Shown piece by piece: positions 8,801 through 17,565 of a stretch of 64,000 nt of DNA; position 1 is the first letter of the stretch, and each line of letters begins with the position of its first letter. This DNA comes from CAWAHD01 sp963781785 (GTDB lineage Bacteria > Planctomycetota > Planctomycetia > Isosphaerales > Isosphaeraceae), in contig CAWAHD010000001.1 of the NCBI GenBank assembly GCA_963781785.1, positions 1,488,001 to 1,552,000 on the forward strand, written 5' to 3'. The position numbers and the translations under genes are program-made. A model generated the notes under the pieces. It made no database searches and was not told the DNA's origin. It saw nothing but the letters and a program-made list of their open reading frames with translations.

Positions 8801-9669
8801 TCCTCCGAGGACTGGAGTACGGCGTACGGGACCGCCAGCTCCGTGAAGACGAGCTGCTTGGCGCTGTCGATCGCCTCCTCCGCGCCGCGCAAGCCGGCAA
8901 CGAGCGTGCTGCTTCGGCGGCCGTCCACCTGCTCTACGGGTGGGTACACCCGGGCCGGCGGGCAACGGGGGCCGACTGCTTGCAGACCCACGACAACGTG
9001 AGAGAGATCCTGCACAGGGCTCTTGAACTGACGCTGGCGGCCGTGGGCCGGGAGCCGAACTTCTGGGTGCACCTGGCGGAGGATCTGGCCGCCGTCGACC
9101 CCGACGCCGGCGTACAGCTCCTCGCACACGCCCTCGTCAGCCGGGACTCCAACACCCGGGCCCTGGCTGAGGAGAGCTTGGTCCGCCTGGCGGGCAGGTT
9201 CCCGTCCGCGGTGATGGAGGCGATCGGCGAGTCAGCGTTGAGCCCGGTAAGTGGCTGGGTGTTCCGGACCGATGACTTCTCCAGACTACTCGGGGCCGTG
9301 CCGGAGGGCGTCGTCCGGACCTGGCTCGACCGGGCCGGGAAGCAGGGGGCCAGGGCGCTCGCCCGTCACCTCCCAACGCCAGCCCTGACCGAGAAGGGCG
9401 AGCCACTGGTCCCACCGCTCACCGGATTCGTCCTCTCCCGCTTCGAGGACGACGACGAGGTGTTCCGGGAGTTCCTGTGCGGGACGCACTCGGGCGAAGT
9501 CTACGCCGATGACATCCCGGCGCAACACGAGGAGGAAGCCGAGACGGCCCGACGATTCCTCGGGCACCCGCTCAAGCGGGTGCGGGAGTGGGCGGCGGCT
9601 GAGCTCGAGTCGGCGAATGTCCAGGCACAGTTCTGGCGCCAGCGCCACGCGGAAACCGCCGCTCCCTAG
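5804..9669 (+). CDS. Mrr-like nuclease / STAND NTPase (Avs-like, probable anti-phage protein), one frameshift
   Basis: A ~1288-residue multidomain protein once a frameshift near 8129 is repaired by one base (frame change between 'FLDEVRAIVGR' and 'PDALLIEVVRGLEEF'). The N-terminal domain (1-200) looks like a Mrr/PD-(D/E)xK nuclease, with a 'DGGVDA' aspartate at D57 and the 'WQYK' Q79-x-K81 motif, followed by 'DLARWVNRH', which I associate with this nuclease-NTPase class. A P-loop ATPase follows: Walker A GEAGVGKS at 253-260 and Walker B AVLVADEC at 301-308. The remaining ~900 residues are helical and HEAT/TPR-like, the usual sensor region of STAND proteins. The plan nuclease-STAND-helical sensor matches the Avs class, in which binding of a phage protein triggers oligomerisation and DNA cutting. 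Start: ATG 5804 with GAGGG eight bases upstream. It stands alone between ~88-bp direct repeats. Family-level identity is good; the defence role is inferred. Confidence 0.75.
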
Positions 9670-9728
9670 CCCACGGAGCCAATCACCGCCTCGGAGGGAG
9701 TCGCGCGCTTCGTTCGCATCGACGAATG

Positions 9729-9817
9729 GCGCTAATGTCGCCGAACAATATTCCGGAAAAAACCACAACCGCCAATTATCCAAACGCTTGGGAGCGCGTC
9801 TCGTACTTTATACCGTG
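9729..9817 (+). repeat. Right copy of the direct repeat flanking the NTPase gene
   Basis: It begins about 60 bases after the NTPase stop codon and matches 5279-5367 in the same orientation, with the longest identical block 'CCAAACGCTTGGGAGCGCGT' running on into CTCG. The palindromic core here is GCCGAACAATATTCCGG. See the left copy. Confidence 0.7.
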
Positions 9818-9906
9818 CGGTAGGTAAGTCCCAATTTTCGACAACCGCGCATAATGATAGTACGCGCGCACAGAGCGCGCGCACGACGAGCTGGGGTCAA
9901 TTCGTG

Positions 9907-10564
9907 TTGCGCTGTCGGACAGAAGCCCCGCTCAAACGAAATGAGGAGGGCAGGAAGGCAGGAATAGCCCCAGGACGCAATGGCCCGGTGGAAGCCGCCC
10001 CGGAATCTGCGTTTCCTTCGTTGCCTTCTGTTCCAGGAACAGACCTGCACCGTGCGCCCGCTATTCGCACCGCAGCCAAAAACACCTTGAACAGTGAGAG
10101 TGGTCACGATCTTTGACACGTTGTGAGTCAAGATAATTGCTGGGAGATGCGCCGGTCCCGTGGAAGTACCGGTGGCCTCTTCTCTGGGCCGTTTCCGTAG
10201 CCGCGGCACTTTAGTCCGCCCGACATCGACCTCGGAGAAGTTGCTCAGCAGTTGAGATTCAGCCATCGATTATCTTGGCCAGGAACAAACAGAAGCAAAC
10301 GAAGACAACGAAGGAAGAAGAAAGCGACGGCAGCCTGATGCAACAGCGAGACAAGGCACGCAAAATCAGAATGTCGACAAGAATGGTCTGCGGGCCTCGA
10401 CCCAGAGGGCAATCACGGAAAACGGCCGGAGTGTGACCCAGTTTCCGGATTCTCTGGCCTCCTGCTTTCCTGGGTTCCTTATCCAATCCTCAAGAAGCGT
10501 CAATTCGTACAACAAAACTGGTCGGAAGCGCGAAATGCTGCAGGGTCAGGTTTTCATCAGCCCA
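9907..10564 (+). repeat. Composite repeat, copy 1, split by a 424-bp insertion
   Basis: The left half (9907-10016, from TTGCGCTGTCGGACA to GTTTCC) matches 11067-11176. The right half (10441-10564, from GTTTCCGG to TTTTCATCAGCCC) matches 11171-11293. In copy 2 the two halves are continuous across a single GTTTCC; here GTTTCC occurs at both edges (10011-10016 and 10441-10446) with 424 extra bases between. This looks like an insertion with a 6-bp target duplication, or a deletion in the other copy. Confidence 0.65.
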
Positions 10565-11066
10565 GGCCGAGACTCATCGACGCGATTCGTCCAATTCCTT
10601 GCGCATCGAGGGAGTATCGGCCAGCCGGATCCCCGAGCCCGAAAGCCGCGCAGGAACTGGCACGAAGACCCGCCGAAAGACATGCCACCGCGTGCCACTT
10701 TCCTGCCACTCCCGGAGCCCATCGCCGCACGACGAAAGCCCAAATCTTCCTTAGGGTTGCGCAGAGGGCTGCCGTCGCCAGCCCGGGCTGCGCCAACGAA
10801 GGCCAATTGTGCCACTTTTCCGTGGCGATCCTTCCGTGTTCAGACGTTCAAAAAAACATGGGCTTTGGTACTTCGGCGGGAGCGTATTATCGGCCGACGG
10901 ATCGAAGCCGACCAGACGCGGAGTACATCGCGAAGGTCGAGGGAGGGTTGCAGTGGAGTAGTGCGGAGGAGGGAGGGCGAAAGAATGACGAAAAACCCGG
11001 AGAGGAATGAACTTCGGGATCGAGTCAAGCAGTCCGCCCGGCACAACCGGCAAAGAGCGGACTTTG

Positions 11067-11293
11067 TTGCGCTGTCGGACAAAAGCCCCGCTCAAACAGA
11101 CTGAGGAGGGCAAGAAGGTAGGAATAGCCCCGAGATGCAATGGCGCAGTGGACGCCGCACCGAAATCTTCGTTTCCGGGTTTTCTGGCCTCCTGCCTTCC
11201 TGGGTTCCTTATGGAATCCCCGAGGAGAGTCCATTCGCGCGACAAGACTGGTGGGAAGCGCGAAATGCGGGAGGGCCAAGTTTTCATCAGCCC
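11067..11293 (+). repeat. Composite repeat, copy 2, uninterrupted
   Basis: A ~227-bp non-coding element similar throughout to the two halves of copy 1, including 'GCCCCGCTCAAAC', 'GAGGAGGGCA', 'TCTGGCCTCCTGC', 'TTCCTGGGTTCCTTAT' and 'GTTTTCATCAGCCCA'. Many point differences show that the duplication is not recent. Confidence 0.65.
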
Positions 11294-11830
11294 ACTACGG
11301 AGGATTGCCGTCCAGAAGCCGACTCAAAGAGGCGAGATGTCTGATTCATCCGTCAGCCTCGGTCAACGCGCCCCCCTACCCCCCTGAGCATGTGTCAGGG
11401 TTTGGGGCGGGTACTGTCTCAGCACTCTCCGACCTCGTCCGCTGTTAATCGTCCTGGCAATGTGCGAGGTTCTCGCAGTCCAGGATCGCAGCTCAGCTCA
11501 TGTCCGAATCGGAGATATGTCGCGATGCAGAGAGCCATCGCCGAGGCGCGTAACTGTCTCAACTGTACCACATGGCGGGTCGTGCGGCGTGGTGGAAAAG
11601 GATGAGAATGGCCGCCGGAGCCCTTTCGTTTGGCACAATCGGCAAGATCTCCCCGACGGCGCGGAACGCAGGCGGAATTCGAGCCGGTGTTGAAACGGGA
11701 TCGCAACTAAGAATCTGGCGGAGACAAGCGTTCCATTGATCGGCCAGGCGTGCGATTCCGCTCGGTCTCTTCCGGCCTGAAGCGCCCGCCGTTTCTTTTT
11801 TGTCTCGCGCTGCGTGGCCCCGGGTTTTAT

Positions 11831-11875
11831 CCGTCCGATCCGTCCGATCCGTCCGATCCGTCCGATCCGTCCGAT
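11831..11875 (+). repeat. Tandem 9-bp repeat, five copies
   Basis: Five perfect copies of CCGTCCGAT. On the other strand the repeat gives an open frame reading DRTDRTDRT, which is a product of the repeat rather than a gene. Confidence 0.85.
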
Positions 11876-12036
11876 CCAATCCGGCGACCGGCGGAACCCC
11901 GAGAGTTCATTCATTCATTCATCGGTTCATCGAGGACACCCATTGTGGTCCCAAGGCGCGGCTTGCCCGGGACGGCAAGACGCGTTACGCTGCCAGTCGT
12001 CGTTCACGAAGTCACGGCGGCCGAGCTGATTCACCG

Positions 12037-12177
12037 ATGAGACATTCACGACTCGCCGGGAAGCCTGTTGAAAACGCCACGGCGGTGCCTCCAGCTCGCC
12101 CCTACAGGGCCTGGCTGTGGCGGCTGGGACTCGCACTCTTGAGCGGCGTCGTGGTCTGGGCCTCGGTGCGGGCATGA
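12037..12177 (+). CDS. Possible small membrane peptide (46 aa) coupled to the FGE gene
   Basis: Starts MRHSRLAGKPVENATAVPPA and ends with one hydrophobic helix, 'LWRLGLALLSGVVVWASVRA'. Its TGA stop overlaps the ATG of the FGE gene as ATGA, which suggests translational coupling. Alternatively the helix is the lost N-terminal membrane anchor of the FGE protein, separated by an indel; planctomycete FGE-like proteins often begin with such an anchor. No family recognised. Confidence 0.35.
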   Translation: MRHSRLAGKPVENATAVPPARPYRAWLWRLGLALLSGVVVWASVRA

Positions 12178-13238
12178 AGATGTCGCGAGCGGAAACGTCG
12201 CGATCGGGGACGGCCACGGCGCACGCAGTGTCGTCCACGGCGTTCGCACCAACGGCGCCCAACGATCCCAGGCCACCCGGCCCGGCGCCAAGCGGCATGG
12301 TCTGGATCCCCGGCGGTGAGTTCTCGATGGGCTGCTCTGACCCGCGTGATCTGGCGCATGGCGGTCCCGATGCGATGGCCGACGCTCGACCGATTCACCG
12401 CGTTCGCGTGGACGGGTTCTGGATGGATCGAGTCGAGGTCACCAATCTTCAATTTGCCGCGTTCGTGAAGGCGACCGGATACGTGACCGTCGCCGAGCGC
12501 ACTCCCACGGCTGCGGAGTTTCCCGGCGCGCCGCCGGAGAACCTGGTGGCCGGTTCCGTCGTGTTCCAGCCTCCCGGAGAACCCGTGCCCCTGGACAACC
12601 ATTACCGATGGTGGACCTACGTCAAAGGGGCGAGCTGGCGACATCCCGAGGGGCCTGCGAGCGACATCGAGGGCCGCGGCAATCACCCCGTCGTGCACGT
12701 TGCTTACGAGGACGCCGCTTCTTACGCTCGCTGGGCCGGCAAGCGTCTTCCCACAGAGGCCGAGTGGGAGTTTGCCGCTCGTGGCGGACTCACGGGCGCA
12801 CCCTATTCCTGGGGCAACGAGTTCCGGCCCGCCGGCAAGTGGATGGCCAATATCTGGCAAGGCCGGTTTCCCGTCCGGGATACCGGCGAGGACGGGTACG
12901 CAGGCGTCGCGCCGGCCGCACAGTTCCCGCCGAACGGCTACGGCCTCTTCGACATGGCCGGAAACGTCTGGGAGTGGTGTTCGGACTGGTACCGCCCCGA
13001 TGCCTATGCCCAACTTTCCTCGGGAGCCGATGGCGCTTTCGCGCGTAATCCGCAGGGGCCGCCCTCGAGCTTCGACCCGGCAGAGCCGACGCAGCCCAAG
13101 CGGGTGCATCGCGGCGGATCGTTCCTGTGCACGGAGGAATACTGCACGCGCTACATGATCGGCACTCGAGGCAAGGGCGAGGTGTCCAGCGGCAGCAATC
13201 ATCTTGGCTTTCGGTGCGTGCAGGGGAGCGGCGAGTGA
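12174..13238 (+). CDS. Formylglycine-generating enzyme (SUMF1/FGE family)
   Basis: Converts a cysteine in sulfatase precursors into catalytic formylglycine, using oxygen and copper. The FGE-sulfatase fold spans about residues 40-350, from 'MVWIPGGEFSMGCSDPRD' through 'VEVTNLQFAAFVKATGY', 'RLPTEAEWEFAARGG', 'GLFDMAGNVWEWCSDWY' to 'NHLGFRC'. Near the C-terminus the paired cysteines that bind copper in active FGE are present (C319 and C324 in 'RGGSFLCTEEYCTRY', equivalent to human C336/C341), so this is probably a true FGE and not one of the many cysteine-less homologues. No sulfatase gene is in the window, but planctomycetes carry many. The start at 12174 overlaps the stop of the small ORF; an upstream in-frame start at 12117 is arginine-rich and unlikely. 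Confidence 0.88.
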   Translation: MKMSRAETSRSGTATAHAVSSTAFAPTAPNDPRPPGPAPSGMVWIPGGEFSMGCSDPRDLAHGGPDAMADARPIHRVRVDGFWMDRVEVTNLQFAAFVKATGYVTVAERTPTAAEFPGAPPENLVAGSVVFQPPGEPVPLDNHYRWWTYVKGASWRHPEGPASDIEGRGNHPVVHVAYEDAASYARWAGKRLPTEAEWEFAARGGLTGAPYSWGNEFRPAGKWMANIWQGRFPVRDTGEDGYAGVAPAAQFPPNGYGLFDMAGNVWEWCSDWYRPDAYAQLSSGADGAFARNPQGPPSSFDPAEPTQPKRVHRGGSFLCTEEYCTRYMIGTRGKGEVSSGSNHLGFRCVQGSGE

Positions 13239-13359
13239 TCTGACTACGGATCGAAAATCCGAAATCCCGAATCGGCTCTCGCCGCGCTGGCTTCCACCTG
13301 GCAAAATGATGAATCGAGTTTTCCCCCATTGATCCGAGTCGTCGCGTTTGGGCGTTCCG

Positions 13360-13797
13360 ATGGCAGACGCTCCCGAGCCCGAACCGCCTGCGGCGACCGG
13401 GCCCCCCGGCCTCGATCTGTTCATGACCGTAGTCCGGGTCGCCGATTGGCCCACGGTTGTGCAGTGGTATGTCGAGAAGCTGGGTCTTGAGCCGGTGCTG
13501 CTGGATCCCACCCACGAATTTGCGTTCCTGGCAGCCGGAAGCGGCCGAGTCGGCCTGAAAGGCGTGAAGGGCCCGCGCGCCGTTTACGAACGGACGAGAG
13601 TCCGCCTGGTATTCGAGGTCCCGGATGTCGGCCGCGAGCGCAACCGGCTGATTGAGCAAGGAGTCAGGGTCAGCGCTCCCGTCGACAACCGGGAGGAAGG
13701 CTACCGAGAAATCCGCCTTCATGACCCCGAAGGGAACAGCCTGACTCTGTTTACCTGGCTCGACCGGGAGCGAGAACAATGGTTCTCGCGAAAATAG
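13360..13797 (+). CDS. VOC (glyoxalase/bleomycin-resistance fold) family protein
   Basis: A 145-residue single vicinal-oxygen-chelate domain. Paired beta-alpha-beta-beta-beta units are visible: 'LFMTVVRVADWPTVVQWYVE' with 'KLGLEPVL', and 'VRLVFEVPDVGRERNRLIEQ' with 'REIRLHDPEGNSLTLFTW'. The C-terminal 'DPEGN' turn is the usual VOC ending. The substrate cannot be told. The ATG at 13360 is preferred over a TTG at 13348. It follows FGE in the same direction after ~120 bases and precedes the heme protein, but a shared function is not evident. Confidence 0.82.
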   Translation: MADAPEPEPPAATGPPGLDLFMTVVRVADWPTVVQWYVEKLGLEPVLLDPTHEFAFLAAGSGRVGLKGVKGPRAVYERTRVRLVFEVPDVGRERNRLIEQGVRVSAPVDNREEGYREIRLHDPEGNSLTLFTWLDREREQWFSRK

Positions 13798-13889
13798 CAC
13801 CTGAGTCGAGCGACCGATTGACGGCGGTTCGTCAAGCGAAATCCTCGATCGACGGAAGGTTGTCTGTCACCCCCCCGCGGAGAGCTGAC

Positions 13890-16800
13890 ATGCGTGTCGC
13901 GCGAGTGATCGGAACAAGGCTCTTGTCCACACTTTTCCTGGGGTTTGCCGCCCAGGTCGCATTGGCCCAGAAGCCGGCTCCGGTCGAAAACGTTTCTTCC
14001 TTTCCGCCTCGAACGCCCGCCGACGAGCAGAAAGCGCTCCATGCCCCCCCGGGTTTCGAGATCCAGCTCGTGGCTTCTGAGCCGGAGATTAACAAGCCGC
14101 TGAACCTGGCCTTTGATGATCGAGGGCGGCTCTGGGTCACGAGCACGGTCGAGTATCCTTACCCTGCGCCCGAGGGAACTCGAGGGCGTGATTCCGTGAA
14201 GATTCTCTCGAACTTCCACGCCGATGGCCGTTGCGGCAAATTGGAGACTTTCGCCGACGGGTTAAATATCCCGATCGGTCTCTTGCCGCTGCCCTCGTGC
14301 CGGGAGGCCCTGGTCCATAACATTCCGAACATCTACTTGATGCGGGACAGCGACGGCGACGGCAAGGCCGACGTGCGCGAGGTGCTGTACGGCGTCTTTG
14401 GAAAACGGGACACGCACGGGATGACGAATGCGTTCACCTGGGGCTTCGACGGCTGGATCTATGCCTGTCACGGCTTCTCCAACGACTCGAAGGTCCAGGG
14501 GAACGACCATCGGCCAATCAGCATGAACTCGGGAAATACCTATCGGATGAAAGCCGACGGCTCGCACGCCGAATACGTCACCCACGGGCAGGTGAACCCG
14601 TTCGGGCTGGCGTTCGACACGCTGGGCAACCTGTACTCGTGCGACTGCCACAGCCGGCCGCTCTACCAGCTCTTGCGTGGTGCTTATTATCCCAGTTTCG
14701 GCAAGCCGGACGACGGGCTGGGGTTCGGCCCCGAGATGGTCACTCACGATCATGGCTCGACGGGTATCGGCGGCATCAGCTTCTACGCGGCCGGCCAGTA
14801 TCCCGAGGCGTACCAGGGCACGACCTTTATCGGCAACGTGGTGACCAACCGGATCAACCACGACCGGATCGAGTGGCACGGCTCAACGCCCAAAGGGATC
14901 GAGCTGCCCGACTTTGTCTGGAGCGAGGACAACTGGTTTCACCCGGTGGACATCGAGCTGGGTCCGGACGGAGCCCTCTACGTCGCGGACTTTTATAACA
15001 GCATCATCGGCCATTACGAAGTGCCGCTCACGCATCCGGCCCGCGACCGCACGCGCGGGCGGATCTGGCGGATCGTGTACCGGGGCACCGGCTCTCAGGC
15101 GGCCCCGCCGCCTGCCATGATCGACCGGACGAAATCATCGGGCGACGAGCTGATCGCCGACCTGGGCCACCCCAACCTCGCCGTTCGCATCACCGCGGGC
15201 AACCAGCTTGTCGCGCGCGGTGATGCCGTGACATTCGCCGCGGTGCGTCAAATGATGACGTCGCGTGCACCAGCCCGCCAGCGCGTGCACGGGCTCTGGG
15301 TGCTCGAGCGGCACCACGCCGTCGACGACGCTCTGCTCTTGAACTGCACGCGCGACCCCGATCGCGAGTTGCGCGTTCACAGCCTGAAACTGCTCGGGGA
15401 GCGGAGCGAGCTCACGAGGCCATTCTCCGAGCTGGCCACGGCGAGCTTGAGCGACCCCGACCCGTTCGTCCAGCGCGCTGCGGCAGAGGCGCTCGGGCGG
15501 CACCCGTCGTTCGCCCATATCCGGCCTCTGCTTTCGCTCTGGCAAGGAACGGCGGCCGACGACACCCATTTGATTCACGTCGTGCGCATGGCGTTGCGGG
15601 ATCAACTGCTGGCGCCGGAGCACTGGTCGCGTTTGGAGACATTGGGGTTGAGCACGCGCGACCGCCGCGACATTGCGGACGTCGCAACCGGGGTCCACTC
15701 CACGGAGGCGGCTGCCTTTCTGCTAGCCCAACTCAAGCAGGCCGAGCCGTCGCCGGAAACGCTTTTGCGTTTCGTGCATCACGTCGCGCGTTATGGAGCC
15801 CCGGCCTCGGCCAGAGCGCTGGTCTTCTTGACGGAGTCTTCGGCGCGTGCCACGCCTGCGAGGCTCCAGATTCTCAAAGCGATCCAGGAGGGAACGCAAG
15901 AGCGGGGCGGCACGCTCGACGAGGGAGTTCGCAAACAGGCGGCCCGGCTTGCGAGCGCGCTCTTGAGCTCAAGCCAAGCCGGCGAAATCGCCCTGGGCAT
16001 CGACGTGGTGCGCGACTTTGGGTTTCGGGAGATGCAGGCAGATCTGAAGAAAGTGGTCAATCGGCGTGACCTGCCGCAAGAGCCGAGGATGCACGCGCTG
16101 GGGGCGCTCTCGGTCATCGACCCCAAAGCGAATCTGGCAACGATTGCACAGGCGGTCGGCGACGCGTCGATGCCGATCGCGGTTCGGGAATGGGCGGCGG
16201 GGCTGCTCGGAGGGATCGACCGCGCCGAGTCGCGGACCGCCCTGCTGGTGAATCTGCCGATCGCGCCCGAACGGCTCCAGACGGCGATCGCGACGGCCCT
16301 GGTTCGCCGCCGAGAAGGGGCCGATGGACTCTTGAAGGCGATTGCCGCTGGCAAGGCGTCGGCGCGGCTGCTCCAGGATCGCAGCGTCACGATCAGCCTG
16401 GAAAGCTCGGGCTTGCCAGGTGTCTCGAAGCGCATCGCCGCGCTCTTGAAGGGGCTTCCCCTCGCAGATGAAAAGCAGATCGCGCTCTTCAAGCGGCGGC
16501 GTGAGGGCTTTCAGACCGCCAAGGCCGACCCGAGCCTGGGAGCCACGGTTTTCGAGAAGCACTGCGCGATTTGCCATCAGCTCGGGGGCAAGGGAGCGAA
16601 GGTGGGCCCCCAGCTCGACGGGATCGGAACCCGGGGGCTGGACCGGTTGATGGAAGATGTCCTCGACCCCAATCGCAACGTCGATCAGACCCTGCGCTTG
16701 ACGAACGTCGCGCTCAAAAACGGCCAGATCGTGTCCGGCCTGCTCTCTCGCGAGGAGGGAGAAGTCCTGATCATGGTTGATTCGCAGGGCAAGGAAGTCC

Positions 16801-16970
16801 GGGTGCCGAAGTCGTCGGTCGAAGAGCGGAGCACCTCGCCGCTTTCCCCGATGCCGGCCAACCTGGTCGACCAGATCGCCGAAGCCGACTTTTACCGGTT
16901 GATGGCGTTCCTGCTGTCCCATCGCGAGGAACGGCCGCGGGCAGGCCCGGCGGAGAAGCCGTCAAAATAG
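13890..16970 (+). CDS. PVC-type heme-binding CxxCH protein with beta-propeller and HEAT repeats
   Basis: A ~1026-residue exported protein of a type almost limited to Planctomycetes and Verrucomicrobia. A signal peptide (MRVARVIGTRLLSTLFLGFA, cleavage near ALA-QK) is followed by an N-terminal sorbosone-dehydrogenase-like beta-propeller (about 45-410: 'PPGFEIQLVASEPEINKPLN', 'LGPDGALYVADFYNSIIGHY'). HEAT-like helices cover about 430-830, and a C-terminal cytochrome c domain carries the heme motif CAICH at residues 892-896. The family correspond to the TIGR02604/TIGR02603 models; the presumed role is periplasmic sugar or alcohol oxidation with electron transfer. The start at 13890 has a GGAGAG site and gives a clean signal peptide, unlike the upstream in-frame codons. 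Confidence 0.92.
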   Translation: MRVARVIGTRLLSTLFLGFAAQVALAQKPAPVENVSSFPPRTPADEQKALHAPPGFEIQLVASEPEINKPLNLAFDDRGRLWVTSTVEYPYPAPEGTRGRDSVKILSNFHADGRCGKLETFADGLNIPIGLLPLPSCREALVHNIPNIYLMRDSDGDGKADVREVLYGVFGKRDTHGMTNAFTWGFDGWIYACHGFSNDSKVQGNDHRPISMNSGNTYRMKADGSHAEYVTHGQVNPFGLAFDTLGNLYSCDCHSRPLYQLLRGAYYPSFGKPDDGLGFGPEMVTHDHGSTGIGGISFYAAGQYPEAYQGTTFIGNVVTNRINHDRIEWHGSTPKGIELPDFVWSEDNWFHPVDIELGPDGALYVADFYNSIIGHYEVPLTHPARDRTRGRIWRIVYRGTGSQAAPPPAMIDRTKSSGDELIADLGHPNLAVRITAGNQLVARGDAVTFAAVRQMMTSRAPARQRVHGLWVLERHHAVDDALLLNCTRDPDRELRVHSLKLLGERSELTRPFSELATASLSDPDPFVQRAAAEALGRHPSFAHIRPLLSLWQGTAADDTHLIHVVRMALRDQLLAPEHWSRLETLGLSTRDRRDIADVATGVHSTEAAAFLLAQLKQAEPSPETLLRFVHHVARYGAPASARALVFLTESSARATPARLQILKAIQEGTQERGGTLDEGVRKQAARLASALLSSSQAGEIALGIDVVRDFGFREMQADLKKVVNRRDLPQEPRMHALGALSVIDPKANLATIAQAVGDASMPIAVREWAAGLLGGIDRAESRTALLVNLPIAPERLQTAIATALVRRREGADGLLKAIAAGKASARLLQDRSVTISLESSGLPGVSKRIAALLKGLPLADEKQIALFKRRREGFQTAKADPSLGATVFEKHCAICHQLGGKGAKVGPQLDGIGTRGLDRLMEDVLDPNRNVDQTLRLTNVALKNGQIVSGLLSREEGEVLIMVDSQGKEVRVPKSSVEERSTSPLSPMPANLVDQIAEADFYRLMAFLLSHREERPRAGPAEKPSK

Positions 16971-17100
16971 GGAGAAGGCCGCGAGTTTTCGTTGATCACC
17001 AACCGTCAAACCGTGCGAAGGAACGAACCGAATATAGAATTAAAGGGTACGTGTTAGCGGGTTGTGCCACGAGACCCGAACCCCAGGAAGGAGATCGCGC

Positions 17101-17396
17101 GTGAATACGCTCAAGGGAATCATCCACAACGGGCAGGTCGTCCTACCCAGCCAACCAACCTGCCCGAAGGGACCGAAGTGGAAGTCGTCCCCCTGGGGCT
17201 CCCGAAACCGGCCGATGAGGGGCCGGAGACACCCGATGAGATCTGCCGCGTCCTGGCCGCCATGGACGAGGTCCAGCCCTTCGATATGACCGACCAGGAC
17301 CGGGCGGTGATTGAATTCGAACGCCAGGCCCGCAGGGATTGGGAGATGGCCCACTTCAACGAGCATGCCGAAGGGCTCCGGGAGATCTGGGAATGA
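17101..17396 (+). CDS. VapB-like antitoxin (short AbrB/DUF-type), one frameshift
   Basis: About 98 residues after repair. The first frame gives 'VNTLKGIIHNGQVVLP', the start of a common planctomycete antitoxin-like family ('MktlkGiv.nGqVvLpe...LPeGTeVeV'); the second gives 'QPTNLPEGTEVEVVPLG' to the stop. One missing C in the CCC run near 17150 explains the shift. GTG at 17101 has an AAGGAG site nine bases upstream. Its stop overlaps the start of the truncated toxin-like gene as ATGA, the usual TA arrangement. Such antitoxins bind DNA and neutralise a PIN-domain RNase. Confidence 0.6.
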
Positions 17397-17545
17397 GGCG
17401 ATTCCTGCTGGACACCGGGATCGCCGGCGATTACATCGATCGCCGCAGGGGCGTTTTCGAAAAGGCCCGGGACGAGGTTTCGCGAGGGAACCGGGTCGGA
17501 ATCGGCATAGAGGCCGCGAATGAAGGGCATTCTGGCGAACGATGA
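17393..17545 (+). pseudogene. Truncated VapC-like PIN-domain toxin
   Basis: Starts MRRFLLDTGIAGDYIDRRRG and keeps only the first ~43 residues of a PIN domain, including the first catalytic aspartate (LLDTG), up to 'GNRVGIGI'. The sequence then leaves the family and stops at 17545. A full VapC is about 130 residues and would carry three more acidic residues, so this copy cannot be active. Confidence 0.6.
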
Positions 17546-17565
17546 ATTGACCAGAGATCACCGCG

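Larger units (their letters stand above)
9818..12036. other. 2.2-kb gene-poor region with duplicated non-coding repeats
   Basis: No open frame in this interval has a recognisable domain, ribosome site or sensible amino-acid composition; most are arginine/serine-rich GC shadows. It holds two copies of a ~230-bp composite repeat (9907-10564, interrupted, and 11067-11293), a 5-copy 9-bp repeat (11831-11875) and a short ATTC run near 11905-11925. The segment 10017-10440 between the two halves of the first repeat copy is unique in this window and carries an imperfect inverted repeat of the 'CCTTCGTTGCCTTCTGTTC' type at its left end (10014-10035) and near 10281-10315. I see no RNA gene. Confidence 0.5.

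Noticed and set aside
10433..11104. 223-codon open frame in the repeat region
   Set aside because: Overlaps the composite repeats, rich in Arg/Ser, and shows no domain.
11559..11879. Open frame with DRTDRTDRT repeats
   Set aside because: Created by the five-copy 9-bp repeat on the opposite strand; no further support.
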